A DNA stretch of 64,000 nucleotides from Sinomonas albida (lineage in GTDB: Bacteria > Actinomycetota > Actinomycetes > Actinomycetales > Micrococcaceae). The stretch covers positions 310,001-374,000 of the forward strand of contig NZ_SWDW01000001.1 in the NCBI RefSeq assembly GCF_004919045.1. Reading direction: 5' to 3'. Each line of letters opens with the position of its first letter. Positions within the stretch are counted from its first letter, which is position 1. Positions 1 through 8,872 of the stretch are shown piece by piece. The notes beneath the pieces were generated by a model, which was given only the letters and a program-made list of their open reading frames with translations, did not search any database and was not told the origin of the DNA. Made by a program: the position numbers and the translations under genes.

Positions 1-697
1 CCCCGTCGAGGGCTGAGGCAGGCGCGTCGACCGCCGGAATGCCGGGGGCGCTGAGGTCGCCGGCCGCGGGCGGGGCAGCGCCCGGCGGGGGATCTGCGAT
101 GCCTGCGGGAACCTGGGCGACCGTGGTGGGAAGCTGAGCCACCGTGGTGGGAAGCTGCGCGACCGTCTCGGGGACCGGGGCGGCCACGGCCGTGCCCACG
201 GTGTCCCCAATGCCTTGAACGGTCTGGCCCGTTCCCGCAGCCGTCGAGCCGACGACCGGCACGAGGGGCGAAAGGGGGCCTGTCAGAACGGGGTCCGCGA
301 CCGCCGGGGCGGCCTCGACCGCCTGGGCGAGCGCCGCCGTCGTCTGCTGGACCGCTGCGCCTGCGGTGCGCTGCACTTCGGGCAGGACCGGGAGTGCGCT
401 CGCGGCTGGTCCGGCGACGGCGGCCAGAGGCGCTGCCGCCGCGGCGCTCACGGCGCCCGCGCGGTTCGTGACCGGGGCGGTGACCGCCGTGACCGGCGCG
501 GCCACTGCCGCGACCGGCGCCGTGACCGGCGCGGCCACTGCCGAGACCGGGGCAGGGACCGGGGCTCCGAGAAGATTGTCCGAGGCGGACGCGGCGCCGC
601 CCGAGAGCAGGAGCCACCCGATTCCGAGGCCAGCCGCACCGACCGCACAGCGCACGGCGGTGAGGGCCTGCAATCGCGTCACAAGTGCCAACCGCAT
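1..697 (-). CDS. Secreted Ala/Pro/Val-rich repetitive protein, partial
   Basis: An open reading frame runs from an ATG at 697 leftward past the window edge without a stop, giving 232 codons. A strong GGGGAGGTGG ribosome site precedes the ATG. Residues 1-38 look like a signal peptide: a basic start (MRLALVTR), a hydrophobic core around GIGWLLLSG, and small residues ending ASA. The rest is low-complexity Ala, Pro and Val with an 11-residue repeat (APVTAPVAAVA type) and three copies of a 7-residue repeat (TTVAQLP). I recognise no family. It is probably exported or cell-wall associated, which is inference. The C-terminus lies outside the window, so an anchor or a catalytic domain cannot be excluded. 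Confidence 0.7.
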   Translation of the reverse strand, partial: MRLALVTRLQALTAVRCAVGAAGLGIGWLLLSGGAASASDNLLGAPVPAPVSAVAAPVTAPVAAVAAPVTAVTAPVTNRAGAVSAAAAAPLAAVAGPAASALPVLPEVQRTAGAAVQQTTAALAQAVEAAPAVADPVLTGPLSPLVPVVGSTAAGTGQTVQGIGDTVGTAVAAPVPETVAQLPTTVAQLPTTVAQVPAGIADPPPGAAPPAAGDLSAPGIPAVDAPASALDG

Positions 698-811
698 GTC
701 CCCACCTCCCCAGATTGAAGGGATCGGTAGCACGCAACGCCCTCATCGTAGGACTGGGCGAACGGCTTCGCTAGACCACGGAGAGAAAAAAGGCCATCGA
801 ATTTACAAGGA

Positions 812-1891
812 TCAGCGCGAGATCCGCTCGTCGTTCGGGTAGCGGATCCCGAGCTGCCGGCGCACGCCGTCGAAGAGCCGCATGGTGTTGAGCGAGTGCT
901 CCCACGGCATCGTGGGGCTCTCCACGACGCCCTGCTGCACGCACCGGACCACCTCGCGGAGTTCGTACACATACCCCCGGCCCACGGGCTCGAAGCGTTC
1001 CGTCCGGGGCGGGTCCCAGCCGCGACGCACCACGATCTCCTTCGGGTTGTTGATGCTCCCCGTCGTCGTGAGGACACCCTCCGAGCCTGCGACCGTCGCC
1101 GCCCGCGGCCCGTGGGCCACGAGGGATGACGTGAGCGTGGCCAGCTGGCCGCCGCTGTAGCCGAGCGCGAGGACGTTCTGTTCGTCCACGCCCTCTCCGT
1201 TGAGCGAGCCGAGGGCCGTGAGCGAATCGGGGAACCCGAGCGTCCCGAGCGCCCATAGGAGCGGGTACACGGTGAGGTCGAGGAGCGCGCCGCCGCCCGC
1301 CCCGACGGCCCAGATGCGCTGGGTCAGATCCTTCGGCGCAGGGAATCCGAGGTCGGCGGAGACCCACTGGACGGTGCCGAGCTCGCCCGATTCGGCGATC
1401 TCGAACGCGCGCTGCATCGACGGCAGGAAGCGCGACCACACGGCCTCCATGAGGAACACGCCCTGCGCCTTCGCAAGGTCCACGAGTTCCTGGGCCTCGT
1501 GCGCGTTGATCGTGATGGCCTTCTCGACGAGAACGTGCTTGCCGGCCTGGAGGAGGGCTTTCGTGACCTCGTAGTGCTGGGCATGGGGCGTCGCGACGTA
1601 CACGACGTCCACGTCGGGATCCTGCCCCAGCCTCACGAAGCCGGGGACCCCGCCGTCGTCCGCGTAGTGGCGCGCGAACCCGAACTCGCGCGCGAAGTCC
1701 GCGGCCCGCTCGGCGCTGCGGGAGCTCACGGCGTGGAGCGCGGCGTCGGGCAGCATCGCGAGGTCCCGCACCACCGTCCGGGCGATGCTGCCCGGCGCGA
1801 CGACGCCCCAGCGCACGGTCTGGCCGGTCGGGGCTAGGGGGTCGGCGTTGTCCTGGAGCGAGAGCCACGAGTGCTGGATGTGACGGGTCAT
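812..1891 (-). CDS. Gfo/Idh/MocA family NAD(P)-dependent oxidoreductase
   Basis: Predicted 359-residue cytoplasmic sugar or polyol dehydrogenase of the Gfo/Idh/MocA family. An N-terminal Rossmann fold starts near residue 28 (RWGVVAPGSIART). The family catalytic motif appears as VEKAIT instead of the usual EKP. The C-terminal half (VQWVSADLGF and a stretch rich in GGGALLDL) is the typical alpha/beta substrate domain. I chose the ATG at 1891, which has GGAAGGATGG upstream, over an earlier ATG at 1942. It lies downstream of the ChvE-type importer genes on the same strand but beyond a terminator-like hairpin, so it may act on an imported sugar yet be transcribed separately. The substrate cannot be read from sequence. 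Confidence 0.85.
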   Translation of the reverse strand: MTRHIQHSWLSLQDNADPLAPTGQTVRWGVVAPGSIARTVVRDLAMLPDAALHAVSSRSAERAADFAREFGFARHYADDGGVPGFVRLGQDPDVDVVYVATPHAQHYEVTKALLQAGKHVLVEKAITINAHEAQELVDLAKAQGVFLMEAVWSRFLPSMQRAFEIAESGELGTVQWVSADLGFPAPKDLTQRIWAVGAGGGALLDLTVYPLLWALGTLGFPDSLTALGSLNGEGVDEQNVLALGYSGGQLATLTSSLVAHGPRAATVAGSEGVLTTTGSINNPKEIVVRRGWDPPRTERFEPVGRGYVYELREVVRCVQQGVVESPTMPWEHSLNTMRLFDGVRRQLGIRYPNDERISR

Positions 1892-1947
1892 ACACCCATC
1901 CTTCCATGCAGGTCGGACGAGAAGCGGAGCGGAGCGCGCCACGAACG

Positions 1948-1982
1948 ACGGCGGCCGCCCCCTGCGAGGGGACGGCCGCCGT
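1948..1982 (-). terminator. Terminator-like hairpin after the sugar importer operon
   Basis: Positions 1948-1957 (ACGGCGGCCG) pair perfectly with 1973-1982, with a further C/G-rich inner stem. It lies between the end of the binding-protein gene (2014) and the start of the dehydrogenase (1891). No long T run follows on the minus strand, so the strength is uncertain. Confidence 0.55.
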
Positions 1983-2013
1983 GCTATGGGTCGCCGAGGC
2001 GACGCCTGCTGTG

Positions 2014-3108
2014 CTACTGCGTGAGCTTGCTCAGCGTCGGGTCGTTGGCGTAAGCGTCCTTGGCGTTGGCCTTCGTGACGATGACCGGCGGCAGGAGGTA
2101 GGCGGGGACCACCTTGTTGCCGTTGTTGTACGACTTGTCATCGTTGACGTCGGGCTTCTGGCCAGCCTGGAGCTTCTTGACCATGTCGATCGCCTGGGAC
2201 ACGAGGTTGCGGGTGTCCTTGTTGATCGTGGAGTACTGCTCACCCGCCATGATCGACTTCACAGACTCGACCTCGGAGTCCTGGCCGGTGACGACCGGGA
2301 CCGGCTTGCCAGCGCCCTTGACGGACGTGATGATCGCACGGGCGAGCGTGTCGTTCGGCGAGAGGACGCCGTCGAGCGTCGTGCTGTTGTAGCTCGCAGC
2401 GAGGAGCGTGTCCATGCGCTTCTGGGCGTTCTCAGCCTTCCAGCCCTGGGTCACGGCCTGGTCGAACGACTTCTGGCCCGAGACGACCTTGAGCGTGCCG
2501 TCGTCGATCTTCGGCTGGAGGATGCTCATCGCGCCGTCCCAGAAGACCTTCGCGTTGGCATCGTCGGGGGAGCCGGCGAACAGCTCGACGTTGTACGGGC
2601 CGGTCGGCTTCTTGGCCTTCATGCCGTCCAGGAGCGCCTGGCCCTGGAGGACACCGACCTTGAAGTTGTCGTACGCCACGTAGTAGTCCACGGCGTCCGT
2701 GTTCTTGACGAGGCGGTCGTACGCGATGACGGTCGCGCCGGCATCCTTGGCCTGCTTGAGCTGGGTGCCGAGCTGGGAGCCGTCGATGGCGCCCACCACG
2801 ATGACCTTGGCGCCCTTGGTGACCATGGACGAGATCTGGTTCTGCTGATCGGAGACGCCGCCATTGGCGAACTCGACATCCGCCTTGAAGCCCGCGTTCT
2901 TGAGGCCGTCGTTGAACAGGCCCTCGGCGAGGACCCAGTTCTCCGAAGTCTTCTGCGGGAGCGCGACGCCGATCAGCGAGTTCTGGGCGAACCCGCTCGT
3001 GCCGCCGCTCGCGCTGCTGGAGCTATCCGAGCGACCACAGGCGGACAGCGCCAGCGCTGCGATGGCAGCGACGGCAGCCACCTTTCCTGCTTTTCCAATC
3101 ATTCGCAT
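2014..3108 (-). CDS. chvE: Sugar ABC transporter substrate-binding lipoprotein, ChvE type
   Basis: A 364-residue periplasmic-binding-protein family 1 lipoprotein that would capture a monosaccharide outside the membrane for the GguAB-like importer encoded just upstream. The signal peptide ends in a lipobox, LALSAC, with the lipidated Cys at 24. The mature protein has the two-lobed sugar-binding pattern: GVALPQKTSENWV near the start, KVIVVGAIDGS, then VIAYDRLV, and VPVVTGQDSE in the second lobe. The resemblance to ChvE/MmsB-group proteins is to the fold and to the neighbours; the ligand (xylose, glucose, galactose or arabinose) is not determined. It comes last in the operon, 54 bp after the permease. 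The ribosome site is weak, and a second ATG lies two codons in. Confidence 0.85.
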   Translation of the reverse strand: MRMIGKAGKVAAVAAIAALALSACGRSDSSSSASGGTSGFAQNSLIGVALPQKTSENWVLAEGLFNDGLKNAGFKADVEFANGGVSDQQNQISSMVTKGAKVIVVGAIDGSQLGTQLKQAKDAGATVIAYDRLVKNTDAVDYYVAYDNFKVGVLQGQALLDGMKAKKPTGPYNVELFAGSPDDANAKVFWDGAMSILQPKIDDGTLKVVSGQKSFDQAVTQGWKAENAQKRMDTLLAASYNSTTLDGVLSPNDTLARAIITSVKGAGKPVPVVTGQDSEVESVKSIMAGEQYSTINKDTRNLVSQAIDMVKKLQAGQKPDVNDDKSYNNGNKVVPAYLLPPVIVTKANAKDAYANDPTLSKLTQ

Positions 3109-3162
3109 GGTGTTTCGCTTTCTTTTGGGTTTTTCCGGGTGGGGAAATCAGGGGGGCGGAGA

Positions 3163-4452
3163 TCAGGACTCCCGCGCGAGGACCTCGGTCGTCTTGGTCG
3201 TTTCGTCGGGCTGGGCGGGCACGCCACGGTTGCCGTTGCCGCCGTTCCCTCCGATCCCGCGCATGAGGAGGCCGACGATTGACGGGCGGCCCTGGATCTT
3301 GCTGTAGACGTCGAACGCGACGGCGAGCAGGAGCACGATGCCCTTGATCATCTGGGTGAGGTCGGCGCCGACGCCCAGGAGCTGCAGGCCGTTGTTGAGG
3401 ACGGCCATGACGAGACCACCGACGATCGAGCCGATCACCGTGCCGACGCCGCCCGTGACGGCCGCGCCGCCGATGAACACGGCCGCGATGGCGTCGAGCT
3501 CCCAGCCTGTGCCGTCGAACGGGCCGGACGCGGTCGAGCGGCCCACGAAGACCATGCCTGCGAGCGCCGCGAGGACGGCCATGTTCATCATGACCAGGAA
3601 GTTGACCTTCTTGGACTGGACGCCGGAGAGCTCGGCTGCGTGGCGGTTGCCGCCCACGGCGTAGATGTGGCGGCCGATGATCGTCTTGGAGGAGACGAAG
3701 CCGTAGATGAGCACGAGGACGCCGAGGATGATGCCCGGGATCGGGAACGAGGTGCCCGGGCGGCCCGTGGCGAAGAGGTACGTCGCGTACAGGATCGCGG
3801 CGACGATGAGCACGAGCCGCGTGACGGTGACCCACTGGTCGGGGACCTCGGCGCCGAGGGCCTTCGCCTCGCGGCGCGCCCGAAGCTGGAAGTACACGAC
3901 GGCGGCCGCGCCGATGAGGCCCAGCAGGAGCGTGAGGTTGTTGTAGCCCGTGTCAGGGCCGATCTCGGGGAGGTAGCCCGCGCCGATGTACGTGAAGTCC
4001 TTGGGGACCGGGACGGTGTTCGACTGGCCGATGAACTGGTTGAGGCCGCGGAACAGGAGCATGCCGGCGAGCGTCACGATGAACGCGGGGATCCCCACGT
4101 ACGCGACCCAGAAGCCCTGCCACACGCCGATGACCGCGCCGATGATGAGGCCCAGCAGGATCCCGACCCCGGACGGCAGGTGCCAGTCGCGCATCGTGAT
4201 CGCCACGATGATGCCCACCGAGGCGGCGACCGAGCCGACCGAGAGGTCGATGTGGCCCGCGATGATCACGAGGACCATGCCGATGGCGAGGATCAGGATG
4301 TAGGAGTTGCCGTTGAACAGGTTGATGACGTTGTCCGGGGTGAGCGTGAGCCCCCCGGTCAGGATCTGGAACAGGACGATCAGGGCCACGAGGGCGAAGA
4401 TCATGCCGAATTGGCGGGTGTTTCCGCCGAATAGCTTCTTGAGGGCGTCCAT
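3163..4452 (-). CDS. gguB: Sugar ABC transporter permease, GguB/MmsB type
   Basis: A 429-residue inner-membrane permease of the BPD_transp_2 (ribose/xylose/arabinose) family. Its many membrane spans include FGMIFALVALIVLFQILTG near the N-terminus and the family stretch VIIAGHIDLSVGSVAASVG. Two permease roles are met by one long protein, as in GguB and XylH. I chose the ATG at 4452, 26 bp after the ATPase stop and preceded by AAGGAA, because upstream in-frame sequence lacks membrane character. The C-terminal tail is Gly/Asn-rich and cytoplasmic-looking (GGNGGNGNRG). The gene sits between the ATPase and the binding protein. Confidence 0.88.
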   Translation of the reverse strand: MDALKKLFGGNTRQFGMIFALVALIVLFQILTGGLTLTPDNVINLFNGNSYILILAIGMVLVIIAGHIDLSVGSVAASVGIIVAITMRDWHLPSGVGILLGLIIGAVIGVWQGFWVAYVGIPAFIVTLAGMLLFRGLNQFIGQSNTVPVPKDFTYIGAGYLPEIGPDTGYNNLTLLLGLIGAAAVVYFQLRARREAKALGAEVPDQWVTVTRLVLIVAAILYATYLFATGRPGTSFPIPGIILGVLVLIYGFVSSKTIIGRHIYAVGGNRHAAELSGVQSKKVNFLVMMNMAVLAALAGMVFVGRSTASGPFDGTGWELDAIAAVFIGGAAVTGGVGTVIGSIVGGLVMAVLNNGLQLLGVGADLTQMIKGIVLLLAVAFDVYSKIQGRPSIVGLLMRGIGGNGGNGNRGVPAQPDETTKTTEVLARES

Positions 4453-4478
4453 GGTTATTCCTTGGCTCTCCTGCGGCT

Positions 4479-6026
4479 TCAGGCCGCGGCGTTCTTGCGG
4501 GCTTGGGTCATGAGCTTCATGAGGTTCTCCTGGGTGGCTTCGTCCTTGTCGAGGACGCCCGTGATCGCACCTTCGAAGATCGTGTAGATGCGATCGGAGA
4601 GGCCCAGGAGCTCCGGGAGTTCGGAGGAGATCACGATCACGCCCTTGCCCTGGCTGGCCAGGCGCTGGATGATGCCGTAGATCTCGTACTTCGCGCCGAC
4701 GTCGATGCCGCGCGTCGGCTCGTCGAGGATGAGGAGTTCGGGGTCCGTGAACATCCACTTGGCCAGCACGACCTTCTGCTGGTTTCCGCCGGAGAGCTTC
4801 GAGACGCCTTCGTCGACGTTCGGGGCCTTCGTGCGGAGCGAGCGGCGGTACTCCTCGGCGACCTGGTACTCGCGGTTCATGTCGACCACGAGGCCCTTCG
4901 TGATCTTCTTGAGCGCGGCCGCGACGGTGGTCGACTTGATGTCGTCGAGGAGGTTGAGGCCCAGCGTCTTGCGGTCCTCGGTCACGTAGCCGAGGCCGGC
5001 ATCGATCGCCTGCGGGACCGTGTGCATCTTGACCTCGCGGCCGTGCATGAACGTCTGGCCTTCGAGGAACTTGCCGTACGAGTGGCCGAAGATCGATCGC
5101 GCGAGCTCGGTGCGCCCCGCGCCCATGAGGCCCGCGAAGCCGACGATCTCGCCCTTGCGGACGAAGAAGTCGGAGTGCTTGCAGACCAGGCGGTCAGGGA
5201 CCGTGGGGTGCTGCACGGTCCAGTTCCTCGCCTCGAAGAGCACCTCGCCGATCTTCGGCGTGTGGTCCGGGAAGCGGGACTCGAGCGCGCGGCCGACCAT
5301 GCCCTTGATGATCCGGTCCTCGTCCACGCCGTCGGCCTTGACGTCGAGCGTCTCGATCGACTTGCCGTCGCGGATGATCGTGATCGAGTCGGCGATCTGC
5401 TCGATCTCGTTGAGCTTGTGGGAAATGATGATCGACGTGATCCCGCGGCCCTTGAGCCCACGGATGAGGTCTAGGAGGTGCTGCGAGTCCGACTCGTTGA
5501 GCGCGGCCGTGGGCTCGTCCAGGATGAGCAGGCGGACCGACTTGTTGAGGGCCTTGGCGATCTCGACGAGCTGCTGCTTGCCCACGCCGATGTCCTTGAC
5601 GGGGGTGTCGGGGTCCTCGGAGAGGCCCACGCGCGCCATGAGGTCGATGGACCTGCGCCGGGCCTCCTTCCAGTCGATGACCCCGCGCTTGGCGGGCTCA
5701 TTGCCGAGGAAGATGTTCTCCATGATGGAGAGCTCGGGGATGAGTGCGAGCTCCTGATGGATGATCACGATGCCCGCGTGCTCGCTCGCGCGGATGTCCT
5801 TGAACTCCTGGATCTCGCCCTGGTAGACGATGTCGCCAGAGTAGCTGCCGTGGGGGTAGACGCCGGAGAGCACCTTCATGAGCGTCGACTTGCCAGCGCC
5901 GTTCTCGCCGCAGATCGCATGGATCTCCCCGGCCTTGACGCTGAGGCTCACGTTCGAGAGCGCCTTGACGCCCGGGAACTCCTTGGTGATGGATTGCATC
6001 TGCAGGATCACAGGCTGGTCTGCCAT
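4479..6026 (-). CDS. gguA: Sugar ABC transporter ATP-binding protein, GguA/MmsA type
   Basis: A 515-residue tandem ABC ATPase that powers monosaccharide import. The first domain has Walker A GENGAGKS at residues 40-47, signature [13 protein letters not shown] and Walker [12 protein letters not shown]. The second domain has a degenerate Walker A ([10 protein letters not shown]), signature [14 protein letters not shown] and Walker [12 protein letters not shown], which is the usual asymmetry in ribose/xylose-type importers. The [10 protein letters not shown] stretch after the first Walker A is characteristic of the GguA/XylG group. It is the first gene of the operon, 126 bp downstream of the ROK repressor. 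The promoter and a palindrome lie in that gap. Confidence 0.9.
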   Translation of the reverse strand: MADQPVILQMQSITKEFPGVKALSNVSLSVKAGEIHAICGENGAGKSTLMKVLSGVYPHGSYSGDIVYQGEIQEFKDIRASEHAGIVIIHQELALIPELSIMENIFLGNEPAKRGVIDWKEARRRSIDLMARVGLSEDPDTPVKDIGVGKQQLVEIAKALNKSVRLLILDEPTAALNESDSQHLLDLIRGLKGRGITSIIISHKLNEIEQIADSITIIRDGKSIETLDVKADGVDEDRIIKGMVGRALESRFPDHTPKIGEVLFEARNWTVQHPTVPDRLVCKHSDFFVRKGEIVGFAGLMGAGRTELARSIFGHSYGKFLEGQTFMHGREVKMHTVPQAIDAGLGYVTEDRKTLGLNLLDDIKSTTVAAALKKITKGLVVDMNREYQVAEEYRRSLRTKAPNVDEGVSKLSGGNQQKVVLAKWMFTDPELLILDEPTRGIDVGAKYEIYGIIQRLASQGKGVIVISSELPELLGLSDRIYTIFEGAITGVLDKDEATQENLMKLMTQARKNAAA

Positions 6027-6092
6027 GTGCCTTCGCCTCCTGGTCGAACTTCGTTGTCCGGCCCTCCGCTAGGCGGGGCCGTCTGCCAGATG

Positions 6093-6122
6093 AGTAAACA
6101 GTCAGCGAGCTGTTGCCGTCAA
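6093..6122 (-). promoter_or_regulatory. Promoter of the sugar importer operon
   Basis: On the minus strand, TTGACG (6117-6122) and TTTACT (6093-6098) are separated by 18 bp, about 65 bp before the ATPase start codon at 6026. The -35 is near consensus and the -10 weaker. The operator-like palindrome sits 10 bp upstream of the -35. Confidence 0.5.
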
Positions 6123-6128
6123 GGCTTT

Positions 6129-6148
6129 AACGCAATCGTTGTGATTGC
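6129..6148. promoter_or_regulatory. Candidate ROK-repressor operator
   Basis: GCAATC (6132-6137), five bases, then GATTGC (6143-6148) form a perfect inverted repeat upstream of the importer promoter. The nine bases AACGCAATC (6129-6137) recur at 7386-7394 ahead of the ROK gene. This suggests that one regulator binds both promoters. The link to the ROK protein is inference from location. Confidence 0.5.
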
Positions 6149-6152
6149 TCAC

Positions 6153-7343
6153 TCACGGATGGTGGGAGATGTCCGCGTGCTGGAACACGAGCGCGGCCGC
6201 TCCGAGGACCTCGGCGCGGGCGCCGAGCGCGGACATCCTGAGCGTCGTCGTCTGTCCGATGAGCGGCACCGCGTGGCGCACGAGCCCCCTCCGCACGGGC
6301 TCCAGAAGCAGGTCGCCCACCTCGGTGAGCGGACCGCCGAGCACGATCACTTCGGGGTTGATGAGGTTGGCGACGTTGCCTAGGGCACGGCCGACGGCGA
6401 CGCCCGCGTCGTCGATGACCCTCAAGGTCGCAGGGTCGCGGGCGAGCGCCATCCGAACGATGTCGTCCGGGGTGATGGGCTCCTTGCCGCGGCTCAGGAG
6501 CTCGACCATCGTGGTCGTCGAGGCGACGGTTTCGAGGCACCCGCGATTGCCGCACCGGCACACCTGGCCGTGCTCGACGATCGTCGCGTGGCCGATCTCG
6601 CCCGTCACACCGACGTGCCCGTAGAACGGCTGCCCGTTGAGGATCAGGCCCGCACCGATGCCAGAACCGATCTTGACGAAGACGAGGTTCGAGACGCCGC
6701 CGTGCGGACCCCACGTGACCTCGCTGAGGGCGCCGAGATTCGCGTCGTTGTCCACGAAGACGGGGAGCTGAAGTGCCTCTTCGAGGTGGCTGAGAAGGTT
6801 GAAGCCGACCCATTCCGGCAGGATGGCCCCCTGCGCCACGAGGCCCGTGCGGTGGTCGATCGGACCGGGGATTCCCGCCCCGGCGCCCACGATGTCCCGC
6901 CGGTCGATTCCCGTGTCCTCGATGAGCGAGTCGAGGACGTCGACCGCGGCCGCGATGCCGACGTCGGCCCCGTGCCCGAGCGGCAGGGAGACCGTGTCCT
7001 CGGCGAGCACGTCGTACGCGAGGTTGGACAGGACCACCCTCAGATGGCGTCGCCCGAAGTCGATCCCCACGGCGATGGCGCTGTTGCTGTTGAGCCTCAC
7101 GCTCAGGGCGCGGCGGCCGGAGCTCGTGGTCGGTTCAGTCGCGACGATGGACGCCTCGTGCAGGACTTTGACGATGTTCGAGACCGTCGCGGGGGAGAGC
7201 CCCGTGCTCCGTGACAGTTCGGCCTGCGTTGCGGGCCCGGTCATGAGGGTCTCGACGATGCGCTGCTCGTTCAGCCGACGGAGGGCGGATTGAGAGCCGG
7301 GGTTGTCGGGGGAGCCCGTCGGCGATCGCAGGGTGGAGGCCAT
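6153..7343 (-). CDS. ROK family transcriptional repressor
   Basis: A roughly 396-residue ROK protein: an N-terminal winged helix-turn-helix (RIVETLMTGPATQAELSRSTGLS region) followed by a sugar-kinase-like domain. The domain contains VGIDFGRRHLR, the ROK signature region GSGIGAGLILNGQPFYGHVG, and the zinc-binding cluster CRCGNRGCLE. It most likely senses a sugar and represses the adjacent ABC importer, as XylR/NagC-type proteins do; this is inference from family and position. The start is uncertain: ATG 7343 begins MASTLRSP, but ATG 7355 is possible and neither has a good ribosome site. The ORF stays open to 7421. Confidence 0.85.
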   Translation of the reverse strand: MASTLRSPTGSPDNPGSQSALRRLNEQRIVETLMTGPATQAELSRSTGLSPATVSNIVKVLHEASIVATEPTTSSGRRALSVRLNSNSAIAVGIDFGRRHLRVVLSNLAYDVLAEDTVSLPLGHGADVGIAAAVDVLDSLIEDTGIDRRDIVGAGAGIPGPIDHRTGLVAQGAILPEWVGFNLLSHLEEALQLPVFVDNDANLGALSEVTWGPHGGVSNLVFVKIGSGIGAGLILNGQPFYGHVGVTGEIGHATIVEHGQVCRCGNRGCLETVASTTTMVELLSRGKEPITPDDIVRMALARDPATLRVIDDAGVAVGRALGNVANLINPEVIVLGGPLTEVGDLLLEPVRRGLVRHAVPLIGQTTTLRMSALGARAEVLGAAALVFQHADISHHP

Positions 7344-7385
7344 GCGACAAAGCATGGCGGCGGGCACGCTTGTCGTCAAGAAGTA

Positions 7386-7394
7386 AACGCAATC
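7386..7394. promoter_or_regulatory. Second copy of the AACGCAATC box
   Basis: AACGCAATC, identical to the left arm of the palindrome at 6129-6148, lies about 45 bp upstream of the ROK gene start, near TTTACT and TTGACG on the minus strand. It is consistent with autoregulation. Only one half-site is exact here. Confidence 0.35.
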
Positions 7395-7446
7395 TTCCAA
7401 TTTATTCTGCACTGTTTGCATGAATATTCGGGCTCGAGCGGGGCAC

Positions 7447-7452
7447 TAGTCT
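7447..7452 (+). promoter_or_regulatory. -10 box TAGTCT, leaderless start predicted
   Basis: TAGTCT begins exactly 12 bp before the ATG at 7459, so transcription would begin at or next to the start codon. No convincing -35 or ribosome site is visible. Confidence 0.5.
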
Positions 7453-7458
7453 GGGCGC

Positions 7459-7983
7459 ATGGCACCAGTCATCGGCTTTGGGGGCAAGAGCCCCGACATC
7501 CATCCGAGCGCGTTCGTCGCGCCGACCGCGAGCATCATCGGGGACGCGCACCTGGCCGAGAGGTCGAGCGCGTTCTATGGCGTGTCAGTCCGCGCGGACA
7601 CGGCCACGATCACGGTCGGGGCGGGCACGAATCTGCAGGACAACGTGGTCCTCCACGCCGACGAGGGGTTCCCCTGCACGGTCGGTTCAGGGGTTTCCAT
7701 CGGGCACAACGCCGTGGTGCACGGCTGCACGGTCGAGGACAACGTGCTCGTGGGCATGAGCGCCACCATCATGAACGGCGCCGTGATCGGGTCGGGCTCG
7801 CTCGTGGCCGCGGGCGCCGTCGTGCTCGAAGGCACGGTCGTGCCGCCGCGCTCGCTCGTGGCCGGGGTGCCCGCGAAGGTCCGCCGTGAACTCACCGACG
7901 AGGAGGTCCAGGGCGTCCACCGCAACGCGACCCACTACGTCGACCTCGCGCGGGCCCACCGCAAGGCGGTCGCCGCCCTCTAG
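7459..7983 (+). CDS. Gamma-carbonic-anhydrase-like hexapeptide-repeat protein
   Basis: A 174-residue left-handed beta-helix protein of the gamma-CA/PaaY/CaiE group. Hexapeptide repeats run through most of the chain (for example AFVAPTASIIGDAHL, and later GSLVAAGAVVLEGTVVPP). The family metal-ligand pattern is present: His in NVVLHADEG, then GHNAVVHG with two more His. The C-terminal helix ELTDEEVQGVHRNATHYVDLAR is typical. It may hydrate CO2 or may be an acyltransferase-like relative; sequence alone does not decide. It probably has its own leaderless transcript, and its 3' end faces purU. Confidence 0.85.
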   Translation: MAPVIGFGGKSPDIHPSAFVAPTASIIGDAHLAERSSAFYGVSVRADTATITVGAGTNLQDNVVLHADEGFPCTVGSGVSIGHNAVVHGCTVEDNVLVGMSATIMNGAVIGSGSLVAAGAVVLEGTVVPPRSLVAGVPAKVRRELTDEEVQGVHRNATHYVDLARAHRKAVAAL

Positions 7984-8013
7984 GGCCGCCGCCGCAGGGG
8001 ACTGAGGTTCAGG

Positions 8014-8862
8014 TCAGCCGAAGACCACCGTCCGGGTCCCGTCGAGCAGCACCCGGTGCTCGGCATGCCACTGCACGGCGCGGCACAGGGTCCGGCCCTC
8101 GACGTCGCGGCCCAGCTGCACGAACTGCTCGGGGGTCTTCGAGTGGTCCACCCTGATGACCTCCTGCTCGATGATGGGGCCCTCGTCGAGATCGGCCGTG
8201 ACGTAGTGTGCCGTGGCCCCGATGATCTTGACGCCGCGCGCATGCGCCTGGTGGTAGGGCTTGGCACCCTTGAACGAGGGCAGGAACGAGTGGTGGATGT
8301 TGATCGCGCGCCCCTCGAGGGCACGGCAGAGATCGTCGGAGAGGATCTGCATGTAGCGGGCCAGGACCACGAGCTCGATGTCGTGCTCCTCGACGAGCGC
8401 GAGCAGCTTCGCCTCGGCCTCCTCTTTGGTCGCCTTCGTCACGGGCAGGTGCACGAAGGGCACGCCGTAGAACTCGGCCATCGGCGCGAGCTCGGTGTGG
8501 TTCGACACCACGACCGGCACCTGGATGGGGAGGGTGCCTGTGCGCTGCTGGAACAGGAGGTCGTTGAGGGTGCGGCCGTCCTTCGAGCACATGATGAGCG
8601 TGCGGACCGGCTCTCCGTTGGTGTAGAGGCCCAGTTTCATGTCGAACGCCAGCCCCACGGGCCCGAGCGAGGCCTCGAGCTCGGCGCGCGACGCGGCAGT
8701 CTCGACGGTCACGCGCATGAAGAACGTGCCGGTCTCCGGGCTCTCGTACTGGCGTGACTCGGCGATATTGCAGCCGGCCTCGAGCAGGGCGCCGGAGACG
8801 GCGTGCACGATCCCCGGGCGGTCCGGGCAGGAGAGCGTCACGATGAAGGAGTTGCGTACCAC
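8014..8862 (-). CDS. purU: Formyltetrahydrofolate deformylase
   Basis: A 282-residue enzyme that hydrolyses 10-formyl-tetrahydrofolate to formate and tetrahydrofolate, balancing one-carbon pools. An N-terminal ACT domain (SFIVTLSCPDRPGIVHAVSG) is followed by a formyltransferase-like domain. The catalytic region reads INIHHSFLPSFKGAKPYHQA, then GATAHYVTADLDEGPII, with the Asn, His and Asp expected. I place the start at the GTG at 8862, which gives the normal family length; the upstream extension overlaps the neighbouring gene. The monooxygenase-like gene ends 10 bp upstream on the same strand. The glyA-folD unit nearby concerns the same cofactor. Confidence 0.93.
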   Translation of the reverse strand: MVRNSFIVTLSCPDRPGIVHAVSGALLEAGCNIAESRQYESPETGTFFMRVTVETAASRAELEASLGPVGLAFDMKLGLYTNGEPVRTLIMCSKDGRTLNDLLFQQRTGTLPIQVPVVVSNHTELAPMAEFYGVPFVHLPVTKATKEEAEAKLLALVEEHDIELVVLARYMQILSDDLCRALEGRAINIHHSFLPSFKGAKPYHQAHARGVKIIGATAHYVTADLDEGPIIEQEVIRVDHSKTPEQFVQLGRDVEGRTLCRAVQWHAEHRVLLDGTRTVVFG

Positions 8863-8872
8863 GCCCTCTAGG

